Shown: one piece after another, positions 6,881-15,600 of the stretch
Layout: every line of letters starts with the position of its first letter
Position numbering within the stretch: position 1 is the first letter of the stretch
DNA from: Candidatus Poribacteria bacterium
GTDB taxonomy: Bacteria; Abyssobacteria; SURF-5
DNA length: 28,590 nt
Assembly (NCBI GenBank): GCA_016215705.1
Contig: JACRIR010000151.1
Coordinates: forward strand, 1-28,590
Direction of reading: 5' to 3'
Translations under genes and position numbers: made by a program
The notes under the pieces: model-generated
What the model was told of the DNA's origin: nothing
What the model saw: the letters and a program-made list of their open reading frames with translations, nothing else
Database searches by the model: none

Positions 6881-8278
6881 ATGAATACTTCCATCATCAA
6901 TCAACTGCGTGAGATTCTGGGGAACGAGAATCTGTTCGACTCCATCGAGAAACGCATCGCGTACGTCTCGGACGCCTCGCGGCTGACGGGCTCGATTCCC
7001 GACGCCGTCGCTCGACCGACAACGACCGACCAGGTTTCACGCATCCTGCGCGCGGCAAATTCCGCAAGGACGCCGGTGTACTCGCGGGGGGCAGGCTCCG
7101 GCCTGACCGGTGGCGCAGTCCCGGTTCGCGGTGGTATCGTGCTTGACCTCGAGCTCATGAACAAGATTCTCGCCATTGACGTCGACAACATGACGGCGCT
7201 CGTTCAGCCGGGCGTTGTCACGGCGGACCTCCAACAACGGGTACAGAGGCTGGGTCTGTTCTATCCACCCGACCCCGCAAGCAGCGATTTCTGCACAATC
7301 GGCGGCAACGTCGCCGAGAATTCGGGGGGACTCAGGGGAGCGAAATATGGCTCCACACGCGAATATGTCATGGCTCTTGAGGTTGTGCTCGCGGACGGAG
7401 AGATTATTCGCATTGGCTCAGGGGCCCCGAAAAGCGTGACAGGATACGATCTTGTGAGGCTGTTTGTCGGCTCCGAGGGAACTCTGGGCGTGTTCACGGA
7501 GATACTGCTCCGGCTTATTCCGCTGCCCGAACACGTCGAGACCGTGCTCGCAAATTTCCCGAAAGCCGCCCAGGCTGCTGCGGCCGTCTGCGCAATGTTT
7601 GCGAACCGAATCACGCCGCGAGCCGCCGAGCTCATGGACGAGGGAGCAGTCGAATGCGTTCGCAGATATAAAGCATCGAGCGCGCTTCCGGCCAGCGGCG
7701 TGTTCTGTCTTTTTGAGGTCGATGGACCGCGCCCCGCGACGATCGGAGACGCCGACAGGGTCGTCGAAATCTGCAAGAGTAACGGTGCAACGCTTGTGAA
7801 AAAAGCCGCCAACGACCAGGAGAGAGAGCATTACTGGCAGCTTCGCCGCGCAATTTCACCCGCTCTTTACACGCTGGGGCGCGTCAAACTCAACGAAGAC
7901 ATATGTGTCCCGCGCACTCGCCTTGCCGAGATGCTCGACAAGACACAGGAAATAGGTCGGCGCTGCTTGCTGCGGATTGTGAACTTCGGCCACATCGGCG
8001 ATGGCAGCATTCACGTCAACGTGATGCTCGAGCGCGATGACGAGGAACTCAGTCGAAAGGCCGAGCAGGCAGTCGCCGAGATTTTCGCCGCGGCCGTCTC
8101 TATGGGCGGAACCCTTTCATCCGAGCACGGCATCGGGCTCACGAAAGCCCGCTTCCTCGGCATCGAGCTTCCCGAGAAAGAGTTTTCTCTGATGGCGCGT
8201 ATAAAGAATCTCCTCGATCCCAATGGGATTCTGAATCCGGGGAAATTTCTCGATGTGGGGCGTCCCGAGAAACCTTGA
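6881..8278 (+). CDS. glcD: FAD-linked 2-hydroxyacid dehydrogenase (GlcD type)
   Basis: This 465-aa protein is an FAD-binding oxidoreductase of the GlcD/D-lactate dehydrogenase family. The FAD-binding PCMH fold shows ARPTTTDQVSRILRAAN, the pyrophosphate loop SRGAGSGLTGGAVP, CTIGGNVAENSGGLRGAKYG and LFVGSEGTLGVFTEI. The C-terminal cap has NFGHIGDGSIHVNVM and ends SSEHGIGLTKARFL...NPNGILNPGK-like (here DPNGILNPGKFL). It oxidises a 2-hydroxyacid such as glycolate or D-lactate and hands electrons to the Fe-S protein encoded next. ATG 6881 (MNTSIINQLREIL) is preferred; the frame extends upstream only through repeat sequence. There is no GlcE-like subunit here, so this is the two-gene form. Confidence 0.88.
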   Translation: MNTSIINQLREILGNENLFDSIEKRIAYVSDASRLTGSIPDAVARPTTTDQVSRILRAANSARTPVYSRGAGSGLTGGAVPVRGGIVLDLELMNKILAIDVDNMTALVQPGVVTADLQQRVQRLGLFYPPDPASSDFCTIGGNVAENSGGLRGAKYGSTREYVMALEVVLADGEIIRIGSGAPKSVTGYDLVRLFVGSEGTLGVFTEILLRLIPLPEHVETVLANFPKAAQAAAAVCAMFANRITPRAAELMDEGAVECVRRYKASSALPASGVFCLFEVDGPRPATIGDADRVVEICKSNGATLVKKAANDQEREHYWQLRRAISPALYTLGRVKLNEDICVPRTRLAEMLDKTQEIGRRCLLRIVNFGHIGDGSIHVNVMLERDDEELSRKAEQAVAEIFAAAVSMGGTLSSEHGIGLTKARFLGIELPEKEFSLMARIKNLLDPNGILNPGKFLDVGRPEKP

Positions 8279-8310
8279 ATACCGCGCTCCGTGGGGCATC
8301 GTTGTTTTTG

Positions 8311-8335
8311 TCATTCCCGCGAAAGCGGAAATCCA
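8311..8335 (+). repeat. TCATTCCCGCGAAAGCGG repeat, copy 1
   Basis: This short dyad repeat (CCCGCgaaaGCGG core) is followed by AAATCC. Relatives occur in inverted orientation at 16824-16845 and 18330-18352. It lies in the glcD-glcF spacer. Confidence 0.65.
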
Positions 8336-8371
8336 TTTTCCCCGAAAATTGGCGGCATGATGCGGCATCCC

Positions 8372-8414
8372 GGAAAATCGGGGACACGATGCCGCATCGT
8401 GTCCCCGATTTTCC
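8372..8414. repeat. Palindromic repeat family, copy C
   Basis: Perfect 20-bp stem (8372-8391 with 8395-8414) around CCG. The core is shared with copies A, B and D and the outer arm is GGAAAA/TTTTCC. It ends 4 bp before the ATG of the Fe-S subunit, where a ribosome binding site would be expected. A hairpin in the message here could affect translation of that gene. The sequence just upstream (8341-8371) looks like a degenerate arm. Confidence 0.85.
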
Positions 8415-8418
8415 AAGA

Positions 8419-9744
8419 ATGCCAACAAAGAGGGCTCTTACATTGGTGGGTGAATTTCTGAAACGCGATTCCAGCAATGACTTGACCGCGTCGGCCGCCC
8501 GGAACGAAGCGGACAAGTGCGCCCGGTGCGGCAAGTGCAGGTCGGTCTGCCCGGTTTTCGCGGAACTGAAGGACGAAGCCTTTGTCGCCAGGGGACGTAT
8601 ATGGCTTTTTGAGGCGCTCGAGCGTGGCGAAATCCGAGCCACACCGGAACTCCGCAAGATCATGTCGGCGTGTCTCATGTGTCAGCGCTGCGCCGAGACG
8701 TGCCCATCGGGCGTTAGATTCATGCGCGTCATAGAAGCCGCCCGCGAGCGTCTTTCAAGGGAAATGGGACTTCCATTCGGCGCCTCCTTCGTCTTCCGGC
8801 ACATCCTCACGCGGAGGCGGCTGTTCGATTTCGCAATGCGGTCCGTCTCGCTCCTCCAACGAATCGTTCCGGGCGAACGAAAGGGGAACCTGCGCCATCT
8901 CCCGCTATTCTTTAGAGGCGGCAAATGGCTGCCGCCGTTCGCAAAGAACACCGCGCTTCAACTCCATTCGGGGGGAACCAGAGTCCCCGGTGCGCGGGTG
9001 CGGGTAGCCCTCTTCGTCGGCTGCCTCACAAATTATGTGTATCCGCGGATTGTCAGTTCGACCATCGCACTGTTACAGAAGGCGAGAATCGAAACGAATG
9101 TTCCTGCCTCCCAGCTTTGCTGCGGTGTCCCGGCGCTTGCGATGGGCGACATCGGCGCCGCGAGGGAACTCGCTCGCCGGAACATGGAAAGCCTCCAGTC
9201 CGCTCAGTGTGATTACATAGTGACGGTTTGCGCATCCTGTGGCCGAATGCTGAAACATGAATACCCGGATTTGGTGGGTGGCTCGGCCTTCAGCGTGCCA
9301 GTGCTCGATGTCAGTGAATTCATCAAGAATCATACTGATTTGAATCTTGAGCCGCTCAGCGACACAGTCACGTATCACGACCCCTGCCATCTGCGATGGG
9401 GCCAGGGAATCGCATCCGAGCCGCGCCAACTACTGTCGAGCGCTTGCCAATTCAGAGAAATCCCCGACAATATGTATTGCTGCGGGCAGGCGGGAACGTT
9501 TCACATTTTCTATCCAGAGATCGCGGGCTTGATCGGACGGAGACAAGTCGAATCAATCGCTTTGTCCGACGCCGATTATGTGGCCACCGGATGCCCCGGC
9601 TGCATCCTGCAACTTAATGACCTCATGGCTCAGGCCGGAATCCGCAAAAAGGCCGCACATACAGTTGAAATCCTGAGCCGCGCCCAATTCGGGGAAACCA
9701 TGTCGCGCGGTGTCTCCGCGGAAAACCACTTCGATCCCCAATAA
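8419..9744 (+). CDS. glcF: Fe-S oxidoreductase partner of GlcD (GlcF type)
   Basis: This 441-aa protein has two [4Fe-4S] ferredoxin-type motifs near the N terminus (CARCGKCRSVCP and CLMCQRCAETCP). Two CCG domains of the heterodisulfide-reductase type follow: CCGVPAL and VCASCGRM in the first, DPCHLRWGQ, CCGQAGTFHIFYPEIAG and TGCPGCILQ in the second. It carries electrons from the GlcD flavoprotein to quinone or another acceptor. The frame is open back to a TTG at 8275 that overlaps the glcD stop (TTGA), but residues encoded there are translated repeats. ATG 8419 (MPTKRALTLVGEFLK) gives a normal GlcF N terminus. No good ribosome binding site is visible because palindrome C occupies that position. 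Confidence 0.88.
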   Translation: MPTKRALTLVGEFLKRDSSNDLTASAARNEADKCARCGKCRSVCPVFAELKDEAFVARGRIWLFEALERGEIRATPELRKIMSACLMCQRCAETCPSGVRFMRVIEAARERLSREMGLPFGASFVFRHILTRRRLFDFAMRSVSLLQRIVPGERKGNLRHLPLFFRGGKWLPPFAKNTALQLHSGGTRVPGARVRVALFVGCLTNYVYPRIVSSTIALLQKARIETNVPASQLCCGVPALAMGDIGAARELARRNMESLQSAQCDYIVTVCASCGRMLKHEYPDLVGGSAFSVPVLDVSEFIKNHTDLNLEPLSDTVTYHDPCHLRWGQGIASEPRQLLSSACQFREIPDNMYCCGQAGTFHIFYPEIAGLIGRRQVESIALSDADYVATGCPGCILQLNDLMAQAGIRKKAAHTVEILSRAQFGETMSRGVSAENHFDPQ

Positions 9745-9759
9745 TGAAAGGGAGAAGCA

Positions 9760-10248
9760 ATGCATAAAATGAGCGAGCTGATGGCCATTCACGGTCCGAA
9801 AATAATTCTTGGGACAGCCGTTATCGGGATCACGGTATTCCTCGCGTTTGTTATTCGCTCGGTTCTCGGCCGGGTCTTCAACAGGTTTGTCTGGGCTCCC
9901 AGAGTTGGTTCGCTCATATCCGCCACTGCTTTCTTTGCCATCCTGATATTCGGCATATTGACGGGATTGGCCACGATGGGGCTGAACATGATGCCGATCA
10001 TCGCAAGCCTCGGACTCGGAGGGTTCGCCATCGGCTTTGCATTCAAGGACGTTCTCAGCAATCTGCTGGCGGGGGTGCTCGTGATTGTCTACCAGCCATT
10101 CGTGAAAGGAGACACACTGACCGTTTCAGGATGTGAGGGCAAGGTTGTCGAAATAAATCTTCGCTACACAGTCCTCGAAAACGAATCGACACGCTTCATG
10201 GTGCCGAACTCGCTTATTTTGACCAATCCCCTGAAAATAGGGCGATGA
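9760..10248 (+). CDS. Short MscS-type mechanosensitive channel
   Basis: This 162-aa membrane protein has three hydrophobic segments (about 14-35, 48-72 and 75-105). The last is the Gly/Ala-rich pore helix typical of MscS (LGLGGFAIGFAFKDVLSNLLAG). The beta domain start follows (FVKGDTLTVSGCEGKVVEIN and VPNSLILTNPLKIGR). Typical MscS is about 280 aa. This protein stops immediately after the VPNS...N motif, so the C-terminal alpha/beta cage is missing. It opens under membrane tension to release solutes. ATG 9760 has GGGAG five bases upstream. It begins 15 bp after glcF and could be cotranscribed. Confidence 0.85.
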   Translation: MHKMSELMAIHGPKIILGTAVIGITVFLAFVIRSVLGRVFNRFVWAPRVGSLISATAFFAILIFGILTGLATMGLNMMPIIASLGLGGFAIGFAFKDVLSNLLAGVLVIVYQPFVKGDTLTVSGCEGKVVEINLRYTVLENESTRFMVPNSLILTNPLKIGR

Positions 10249-10335
10249 AAGGAGAATGAGGGATCAACGTAAGGTGTTAAGAATAAAGGTATTACGCCGA
10301 AAAGAGCCGCTTCTTTGACCGCTGGTAAAAAATCC

Positions 10336-10364
10336 TTGACAAATTGAAAAAGTCGTGGTATATT
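10336..10364 (+). promoter_or_regulatory. Sigma70-type promoter of csp
   Basis: TTGACA (10336-10341) and TATATT (10359-10364) are spaced 17 bp apart. The AT-rich flanks add to promoter strength. The predicted start near 10371 gives a leader of about 150 nt before the csp ATG. Confidence 0.8.
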
Positions 10365-10370
10365 ATTAAC

Positions 10371-10523
10371 GCTTTGCGGCAGAATGAGGTCAGGTTGGCT
10401 CTACTTATGATGATGAGAAGTCTTGAGAATCCGCAGTGTGGACGCATAACGCCTGCGGATTTTCGCTTTCATATGCGGAGCCGCTGACCGAACGGTGGAT
10501 CACTCTTGAGGAGGAACGGGTTC
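10371..10523 (+). promoter_or_regulatory. Long structured 5' leader of csp
   Basis: The leader of about 150 nt contains a 12-bp hairpin, 10425-10436 with 10453-10464 (core AATCCGCAG/CTGCGGATT, one G-T pair), followed by a T-rich stretch. The ribosome binding site AGGAGG (10509-10514) lies nine bases before the ATG. Long leaders that refold with temperature are known for cspA-type genes. Whether this one switches or attenuates is inference. The interval 10249-10335 shows nothing else. Confidence 0.5.
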
Positions 10524-10730
10524 ATGCCAGCAGCAGGAATAGTCAAGTGGTTCGACAACAAAAAGGGATTCGGTTTCATCAAGCGTGAGGAGGGGGACGA
10601 CGTTTTCGTACACTACACTGCAATCAAGGGTGAAGGTTTTAAGACTCTGCAGCAAGATGAAAAGGTAACCTTCGATATTGTCCAGGGCCCGAAAGGCCTT
10701 CAGGCAGCTAACGTGCTCAAAGCCGAATAG
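10524..10730 (+). CDS. csp: Cold-shock domain protein
   Basis: This 68-aa single cold-shock domain has both RNA-binding motifs: KGFGFI (residues 14-19, RNP1, preceded by KWFDNK) and VFVH (27-30, RNP2, here VFVHY rather than VFVHF). It binds single-stranded RNA/DNA and acts as an RNA chaperone in the cytoplasm. The ATG at 10524 ([10 protein letters not shown]) follows AGGAGG at nine bases. An in-frame TTG at 10506 would lie upstream of the ribosome binding site and is rejected. It has its own promoter and a 3' hairpin, so it is monocistronic and converges on the minus-strand operon. Confidence 0.95.
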   Translation: MPAAGIVKWFDNKKGFGFIKREEGDDVFVHYTAIKGEGFKTLQQDEKVTFDIVQGPKGLQAANVLKAE

Positions 10731-10753
10731 TGGTTTCTTGAGGCGGGTTGGCA

Positions 10754-10787
10754 AGGTGGACGCTCGCCGACGGGCGGGCTTCCACCT
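10754..10787 (+). terminator. Strong hairpin after csp, probable terminator
   Basis: AGGTGGA (10754-10760) pairs with TCCACCT (10781-10787). Inside, GCTCGCC (10762-10768) pairs with GGCGGGC (10773-10779) with one wobble, giving a GC-rich stem of about 14 bp with a 4-nt loop. Only a weak T content follows (GATTCCTTCC), so termination may need Rho. Confidence 0.5.
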
Positions 10788-10865
10788 GATTCCTTCCAGG
10801 CGCACACCGCTGTCGATCTGACAAATCAACGTGTTGATATGGGCCGAGGGGAGAGGTGTGTCTAT

Positions 10866-10909
10866 ACAAATGGGGACAGACTCTTCGCCACGGCTCCGTT
10901 CCCATTTGT
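10866..10909. repeat. Hairpin at the convergent junction
   Basis: ACAAATGGG (10866-10874) pairs with CCCATTTGT (10901-10909) across 26 nt. The left arm continues as GGACAGACTC, a sequence style seen at borders of Y1-transposase mobilised elements. Its right arm reaches the stop codon of the minus-strand zinc-ribbon gene, so it may also serve as that operon's 3' structure. The rest of 10788-10865 has no visible feature. Confidence 0.45.
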
Positions 10910-11139
10910 TATTCTTTGTTGTAGCTCTCGCACCGCGGGCACTGAGAGACGTCTTCTTCCCCTGTGCCCAGATAGACATATCCACAGTAGTGGCATCGCC
11001 ACTTCCTTTGCGCCGCTCCAAAACGACCAAGATAACCTTTTGACGCGCTGAATTCTATCCAAATCCATATCGCCGCCAGCAAGAGCCCGATCAAGCCAAG
11101 GTAAGCGGAAATCGCAAAGTAGAAGTTCACGTGGAACAT
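10909..11139 (-). CDS. Small membrane protein with C-terminal zinc ribbon
   Basis: This 76-aa protein has one strong hydrophobic helix at about residues 7-29 (AYLGLIGLLLAAIWIWI). A short basic linker and a rubredoxin-like zinc ribbon follow: Cys49-X2-Cys52 (CHYCGYVYLG) and Cys67-X2-Cys70 (CPRC). It is probably anchored in the inner membrane with the zinc-binding end in the cytoplasm or periplasm; the function is unknown. It lies 7 nt after the TonB-like gene and is the last gene of the long minus-strand operon, suggesting an accessory role in the ExbB/ExbD module. ATG 11139 is the only sensible start. Confidence 0.7.
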   Translation of the reverse strand: MFHVNFYFAISAYLGLIGLLLAAIWIWIEFSASKGYLGRFGAAQRKWRCHYCGYVYLGTGEEDVSQCPRCESYNKE

Positions 11140-11146
11140 GCGCTCT

Positions 11147-11608
11147 TCACTCGCCTCTGAAGATACCCGGGGCCGAGAGGCTCAGAGCAAAATCAGTCGT
11201 GGGCATGGATTTCGATTCTGCCGGTCGCGGCTCGAACAATTCTTGCGGTGGCCTCGCGTAGGCCGCCTCGGCGGCCCGTGCGATATCCGTTGGAGGAATC
11301 AAGGTCTCACTCGGAGAGAAGAAGGAGGCGTCGGGCAGACCATGCTGAGTCCACTGCATTATGTCGGAATCGAGTTCATTGAGCAGTTCATCTGCCGGAA
11401 GAGAGGGTTCGCGCCGCACGGGCATCGGCCAGGCAGCCGCGGTCTGGAGCGTCTCGATCTTGGCGGCGCTGCGTGACACGAGGATGATCGAGAGGTCTTT
11501 GGCCGGCGGCGCGGCGCCAATGGTTACCTCGCGAAAGAGCAACGCGAAGAGCGCATGGACGCAGATCGAGATGGTGACGAACACCCTGAGTTTGCCCGAA
11601 TATAGCAA
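11147..11608 (-). CDS. TonB/TolA-like membrane anchor lacking the C-terminal domain
   Basis: This 153-aa protein has a single N-terminal helix, VFVTISICVHALFALLF. The Ser14-X3-His18 pair matches the SxxxH signature by which TonB and TolA helices couple to ExbB/ExbD or TolQ/TolR. The rest is a proline-rich, alanine/serine-rich extended region (many PP, PS and SP pairs) with no TonB_C fold, and it ends APGIFRGE. Canonical TonB has about 240 aa with a 90-residue receptor-binding end. The frame shows no break. It starts with TTG at 11608, supported by GAGGT six bases upstream. It sits directly behind exbD, exactly where tonB is usually found. Either the partner domain is on another protein or this is a specialised stub. 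Confidence 0.6.
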   Translation of the reverse strand: MLYSGKLRVFVTISICVHALFALLFREVTIGAAPPAKDLSIILVSRSAAKIETLQTAAAWPMPVRREPSLPADELLNELDSDIMQWTQHGLPDASFFSPSETLIPPTDIARAAEAAYARPPQELFEPRPAESKSMPTTDFALSLSAPGIFRGE

Positions 11609-11621
11609 GCCGCTACCTCAC

Positions 11622-12032
11622 TCACTGTGGCTCGGTTGCAATTCCCATCGTTTCAACGCCGACGCTTTTCGCGATGCTCATCACTTCCACGAGTTTGCCG
11701 GTCTCGACTCGCTTGTCCGGCTTTATGAGCACCATTTTTTCCTTCGTGTCCGTGAGTCTCTCGAGGAGAGCTATCGGCAGTTGGTCGGAAGACATTTTTT
11801 CTTCATTCAGGAATATCTCATTCGTTCGCGTGATCGTTATGACTATATCCTGTTTGTCTTGCAGCTTGGGAGCCCTTGCCTTGGGAAGTTCAACGCGCAC
11901 GCCGGTTTGCAGCACGAAACTGCCGGCCAACATGAAGAAGATAAGCAACTGCAGCACGATGTCTATTATGGGGGTCATGTTGAGGCTTATCAATAGTTTC
12001 TCATGAGTGACTGACTTCCTCTTATATCGCAT
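11622..12032 (-). CDS. exbD: ExbD/TolR-family proton-channel subunit
   Basis: This 136-aa protein has an N-terminal cytoplasmic stretch and one membrane helix, SLNMTPIIDIVLQLLIFFML. Asp24 is the conserved proton-carrying aspartate of ExbD/TolR. A periplasmic domain follows (VRVELPKARAPKLQDKQDIV and VLIKPDKRVETGKLVEVMS). With ExbB it converts proton flow into mechanical movement of a TonB/TolA-type partner. The true start is ATG 12032 (MRYKRKSVTHEKL), which overlaps the end of exbB by 11 nt. The longer open frame to 12137 runs inside exbB and is rejected. The TonB-like gene follows 13 nt later. Confidence 0.9.
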   Translation of the reverse strand: MRYKRKSVTHEKLLISLNMTPIIDIVLQLLIFFMLAGSFVLQTGVRVELPKARAPKLQDKQDIVITITRTNEIFLNEEKMSSDQLPIALLERLTDTKEKMVLIKPDKRVETGKLVEVMSIAKSVGVETMGIATEPQ

Positions 12033-12651
12033 ACGTCTTTTCCTTTTGCGAGAGGGTGTCGAGCAGTTCCGACGACAAGATTTCCATTTCCCAGACCATG
12101 TTGTCGACCTGGGTGACGAAGTAGTTGTAGGCGACAACCGTGGGAATGGCCACGATAAGTCCCCAGACAGTCGTGAGGAGCGCCGTGCCTATTCCGTGGG
12201 CGAGGTCGCCCGGTGAGACCGCTCCTCCATGGGCCATGATGACCATGAAAGCCTCGGTCATACCAACGACCGTGCCGAGCAAGCCAAGCAAAGGCGAGAC
12301 ATTGGCTATGGTTCCGAGCACGCTCAGGTAGCGCTCGAGGCTGGGAATCACGAGATAACCCGCATCCTCGATGGCCTCGCGGATTTCCGCCCTCGGCCTG
12401 CCCTGTTTCTGGAGGCCGGCCTTCAGAATGAAGGCGAGCGGCCCGCCCGTCTCATCGCAAAGATGGATCGCGTCCGCAATCCGATTGTGCTTGAGTATCT
12501 CGCGGATGTTGTCCATCAAGTCCTTCGAGTACGCCCGCGCGCGCCGCAAGCTGAAGAAACGCTCCAGAATAAGCGACACCGAAATCACCGAACAGCCGTA
12601 AATCGGAATCATCATCCACCCGCCGCCTGTGATCCAACTTATTTTCTCCAT
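12022..12651 (-). CDS. exbB: MotA/TolQ/ExbB-family proton-channel protein
   Basis: This 209-aa inner-membrane protein has three hydrophobic segments: near the N terminus (WMMIPIYGCSVISVSLIL), around 108-130 (YLSVLGTIANVSPLLGLLGTVVGM) and around 150-172 (HGIGTALLTTVWGLIVAIPT). The second and third carry the conserved ANVSPLLGLLGTVVGM and GIGTALLTT...GL patterns of ExbB/TolQ. It forms the pentameric channel around ExbD. Its ATG overlaps the end of the TPR gene by 13 nt and its end overlaps exbD by 11 nt, so the three are translationally linked. ExbB cannot be cleanly separated from TolQ by sequence alone; the TonB-like neighbour favours ExbB. Confidence 0.9.
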   Translation of the reverse strand: MEKISWITGGGWMMIPIYGCSVISVSLILERFFSLRRARAYSKDLMDNIREILKHNRIADAIHLCDETGGPLAFILKAGLQKQGRPRAEIREAIEDAGYLVIPSLERYLSVLGTIANVSPLLGLLGTVVGMTEAFMVIMAHGGAVSPGDLAHGIGTALLTTVWGLIVAIPTVVAYNYFVTQVDNMVWEMEILSSELLDTLSQKEKTYAI

Positions 12652-15600
12652 CCTTTCCTCCCGTTTTCGCTCTCTTTTTCCATTCTCCGGATAGCCTTGA
12701 GCGCAACCATTCCCGCTGCGTCATCTCCATATGTCTCGGCCACGCTTTCATACATCTGTCTGGCCTCGTTTGGTCGCCCGTCGCGCTCGAGTAGACGCGC
12801 CGCCTGAAGCTGGGCGCGTTCGGGCCATCCCGCCGGGAATCCGCCCCTCGCAATGGCGACAAGCTCGGCCACGGCCTCGCCGGTTCGATCCAGTTCGGCC
12901 AGACACTCAGCGATGGCAAAACGTGACCGCGCCGCCGGCTCCGTGGATTCGCCACGGGGGGCGATCCTGTACTGCTCGATTGCCTCATCGAATTTCCCCG
13001 CCCGCTGCAGCGCCTTGCCCATATCATACACCGCCAGTGGTCGCAAAGGCGACGCGACGTTCTTGTCAATGAATGATTGCAGTTTTTGAGCGGCCAAGGC
13101 GGCTCCTCCCCCCTCAATCGTGCTTTCCGCAGCCTCGATTTCCGCTTGATCCAGAAGGAGACTGCGGGGATACCGGCTAGTCAGTGATTCGAACAAAGCT
13201 ACGGCCTTCGGATAATCCGACGACTTGCGAGCAGCGCGGGCAGCGAAGAAAAGCGAGGCGTCGGCCAGCGGCGAGTTGGGGAAAATCTCGCTCAGTTTGA
13301 AGAGACTCTCCCTGGCGCCGTCCCATCGGCCGTTTCCGAAATCCAGTCTTCCTTGCCAGTAGTAGGCGTGCTCTGCGAGCGGCTCGCGCGGGTATTCACT
13401 CGTAAGCTTGACGAAAGCCGCCGTCGAAGCGCCGCTGTTTGCCAGCCGCATCGCTGCCCACCCCATACTGTAGAGGGCTTCCGCGCGGACAAGCGGCTCC
13501 CGGCTCATCTGCAAAGCCTGTTCATACAGTCTCAGCGCGTTTGCCGGATTATTCAACCTCTCCTCGCACAAGCCTGCCCATATCAGCGCCTCGGCATTCA
13601 GACGACTCTTCGGGAACAGCTTCGGCAGCCTCTGAAAATGGGCGCCGGCAGTCCTTGGCAACCGTTGTCTGTAATGCGACGCTCCCGTGAAGAACCATGC
13701 AAAGTCGGCAAACTCCGTGCGCGGAAACTTCGATTCAATCTGCGTGAAAACCTTGACAGCCGTTTCGTAGTCTCTGCCGCTGAATGCCAGCCACCCGTAT
13801 GCGAGGGCAGCCCTGTCAGCGAGCTCGAATTCCATGTTGTTGTCCGCCAGGACACGGAATATCTCGAGAGCGCCTGCCGCGTCGCCCGCTTTCATCCGCG
13901 AAAGCCCAAGGAAGTATCTGGCGGGCGCAACCGTCCGAGCGGAAGGGTAGCTGCGAACGACTTCTGCCAGGGCAGAAGAGGCCTCGGTGTAGTTCGCCGT
14001 TAGCATGTGCGCGAGTCCGGTCTGATACAATGCCGGGATCGCGAGCGGATTTTCAGGCCACTTTTCGATGAACGCCTTGTGCGCGAGTTTTGCTTCATCG
14101 AGTTTTCGCGCCATCAAGAGAGAGTCCGCTTTCATAAAACCTGCCGGGGGGACCAGCGCTTCCGGCTTGCCGCCCCTGACAAACTCTGCGAATTTCTCAC
14201 TCGCGGAGCCATATCTTGCCATGTGGAAGTGGCAGAGCCCTTCATAGTAAGGAATCTGCGGCCATTTCTTGACGGCTTCCTTGTCCGCCGAAAGCTCTGC
14301 GTAGATGCGCCCCGCTTCATCGAATCGATTGGCCCGAAACAGTGAGCCTGCGAGCGCCAGGGTTACGTCCGACCGGCGATCCGAGGGGGACCTCCCATCC
14401 AGGAGCGGACGCAGCTTTTCCGCAGCGGCGCCCGGCCGGTCGAGACGCGAAAAACATTCTGCGAGCGCGACGGCGGAAAGAGTCTCCATGCTGTCGTGAG
14501 CAGCGAAGTCGATGACGGCGGAGAACTGATCGGCAGCGACTGCGAACTTGCCGCGAGCCATCTGTGCGAGCGCCAATTGAAAAGCCATAGATCGACGATA
14601 TTCTTTGTCTTTGCCGCTCTCGACAAGTTCTTTGAAGACGTTTTCGGCCTTCTCATAGTTGGCCGCCTTGAGGTGGCAATTTCCCAGCGCCGCCATTGCG
14701 GGCTCCGCTGTATCCGCCTGAGGCTTGGTCGCCAACAGTTTTTCGAGAACATCGGCTGCCTCCTGGAACTGGTTAGTCTCGGCAAGGAGAAGTCCCGCCC
14801 TCAGCATCGCTCTCTCACGCAGTGGCGGAGGAAGGTCAGAGGATTCAGCCAGCATATTATGCTTGATGGCGGCTTGCCGGTCGCCCGTTCTAAGGTAGTC
14901 AGTGGCTAGACGAAGCTCGGCAGGTCCCTTGAGTGAGCTTTTGGGGAAATCTCGCAGGAAAGTTTCTCTTACCTTGATTGCTTCGCCCTCTTTTTCCAGA
15001 AGCTCGAGACACCAGGCCACTGAATCGATCGCATATTCTCTGAACGCATGGCCGGGGTAGCTCGCCAGAAACTGGTTGAAGCGAGCAAGCGCCGCCGAGT
15101 AGTCAGCTCGCCTATAAAGGGCTTCCCCAAGCCAGTATAAGGAGTCGTCCACGTTTTCGCTCTCGGGATACTTTTTCAGCAGCCCATCGAGCGTCTTGGC
15201 TGCTCCTGAGTAATCGAGCATGGCGAATTGCGACATCGCTTTTCCATAAGCTGCTCTGTCGGCATGGTCCCAGTCGGGATGCGCCTCTACAGTCTCCGAG
15301 AAAACCCGTGCGGCGCCTGCGAAATCAGCCCGCCTGTAAAGCACCTGCCCCAACAGATACTTCGCCCTCGCCGTATTGCGTCCGTGGGGATACCGTTCGA
15401 TAAAATCCTCCAGCATGCCTTGCGCTTCGAGGAGGCGTCCGCCGGAAACGGCAGCCCGCGCCCGCCGGAACTCGAGGTTCTCATCTCCGAACGCTCGTAA
15501 TGGCGCAAGCGTGGAGAGGAGCAGGGCGGTTGTGACAATGAGAATCGAGAGCGTCGTCCCTTGTTTGCCGCGCCTGTGCCTGCGAGCAGCCGACCACCGT

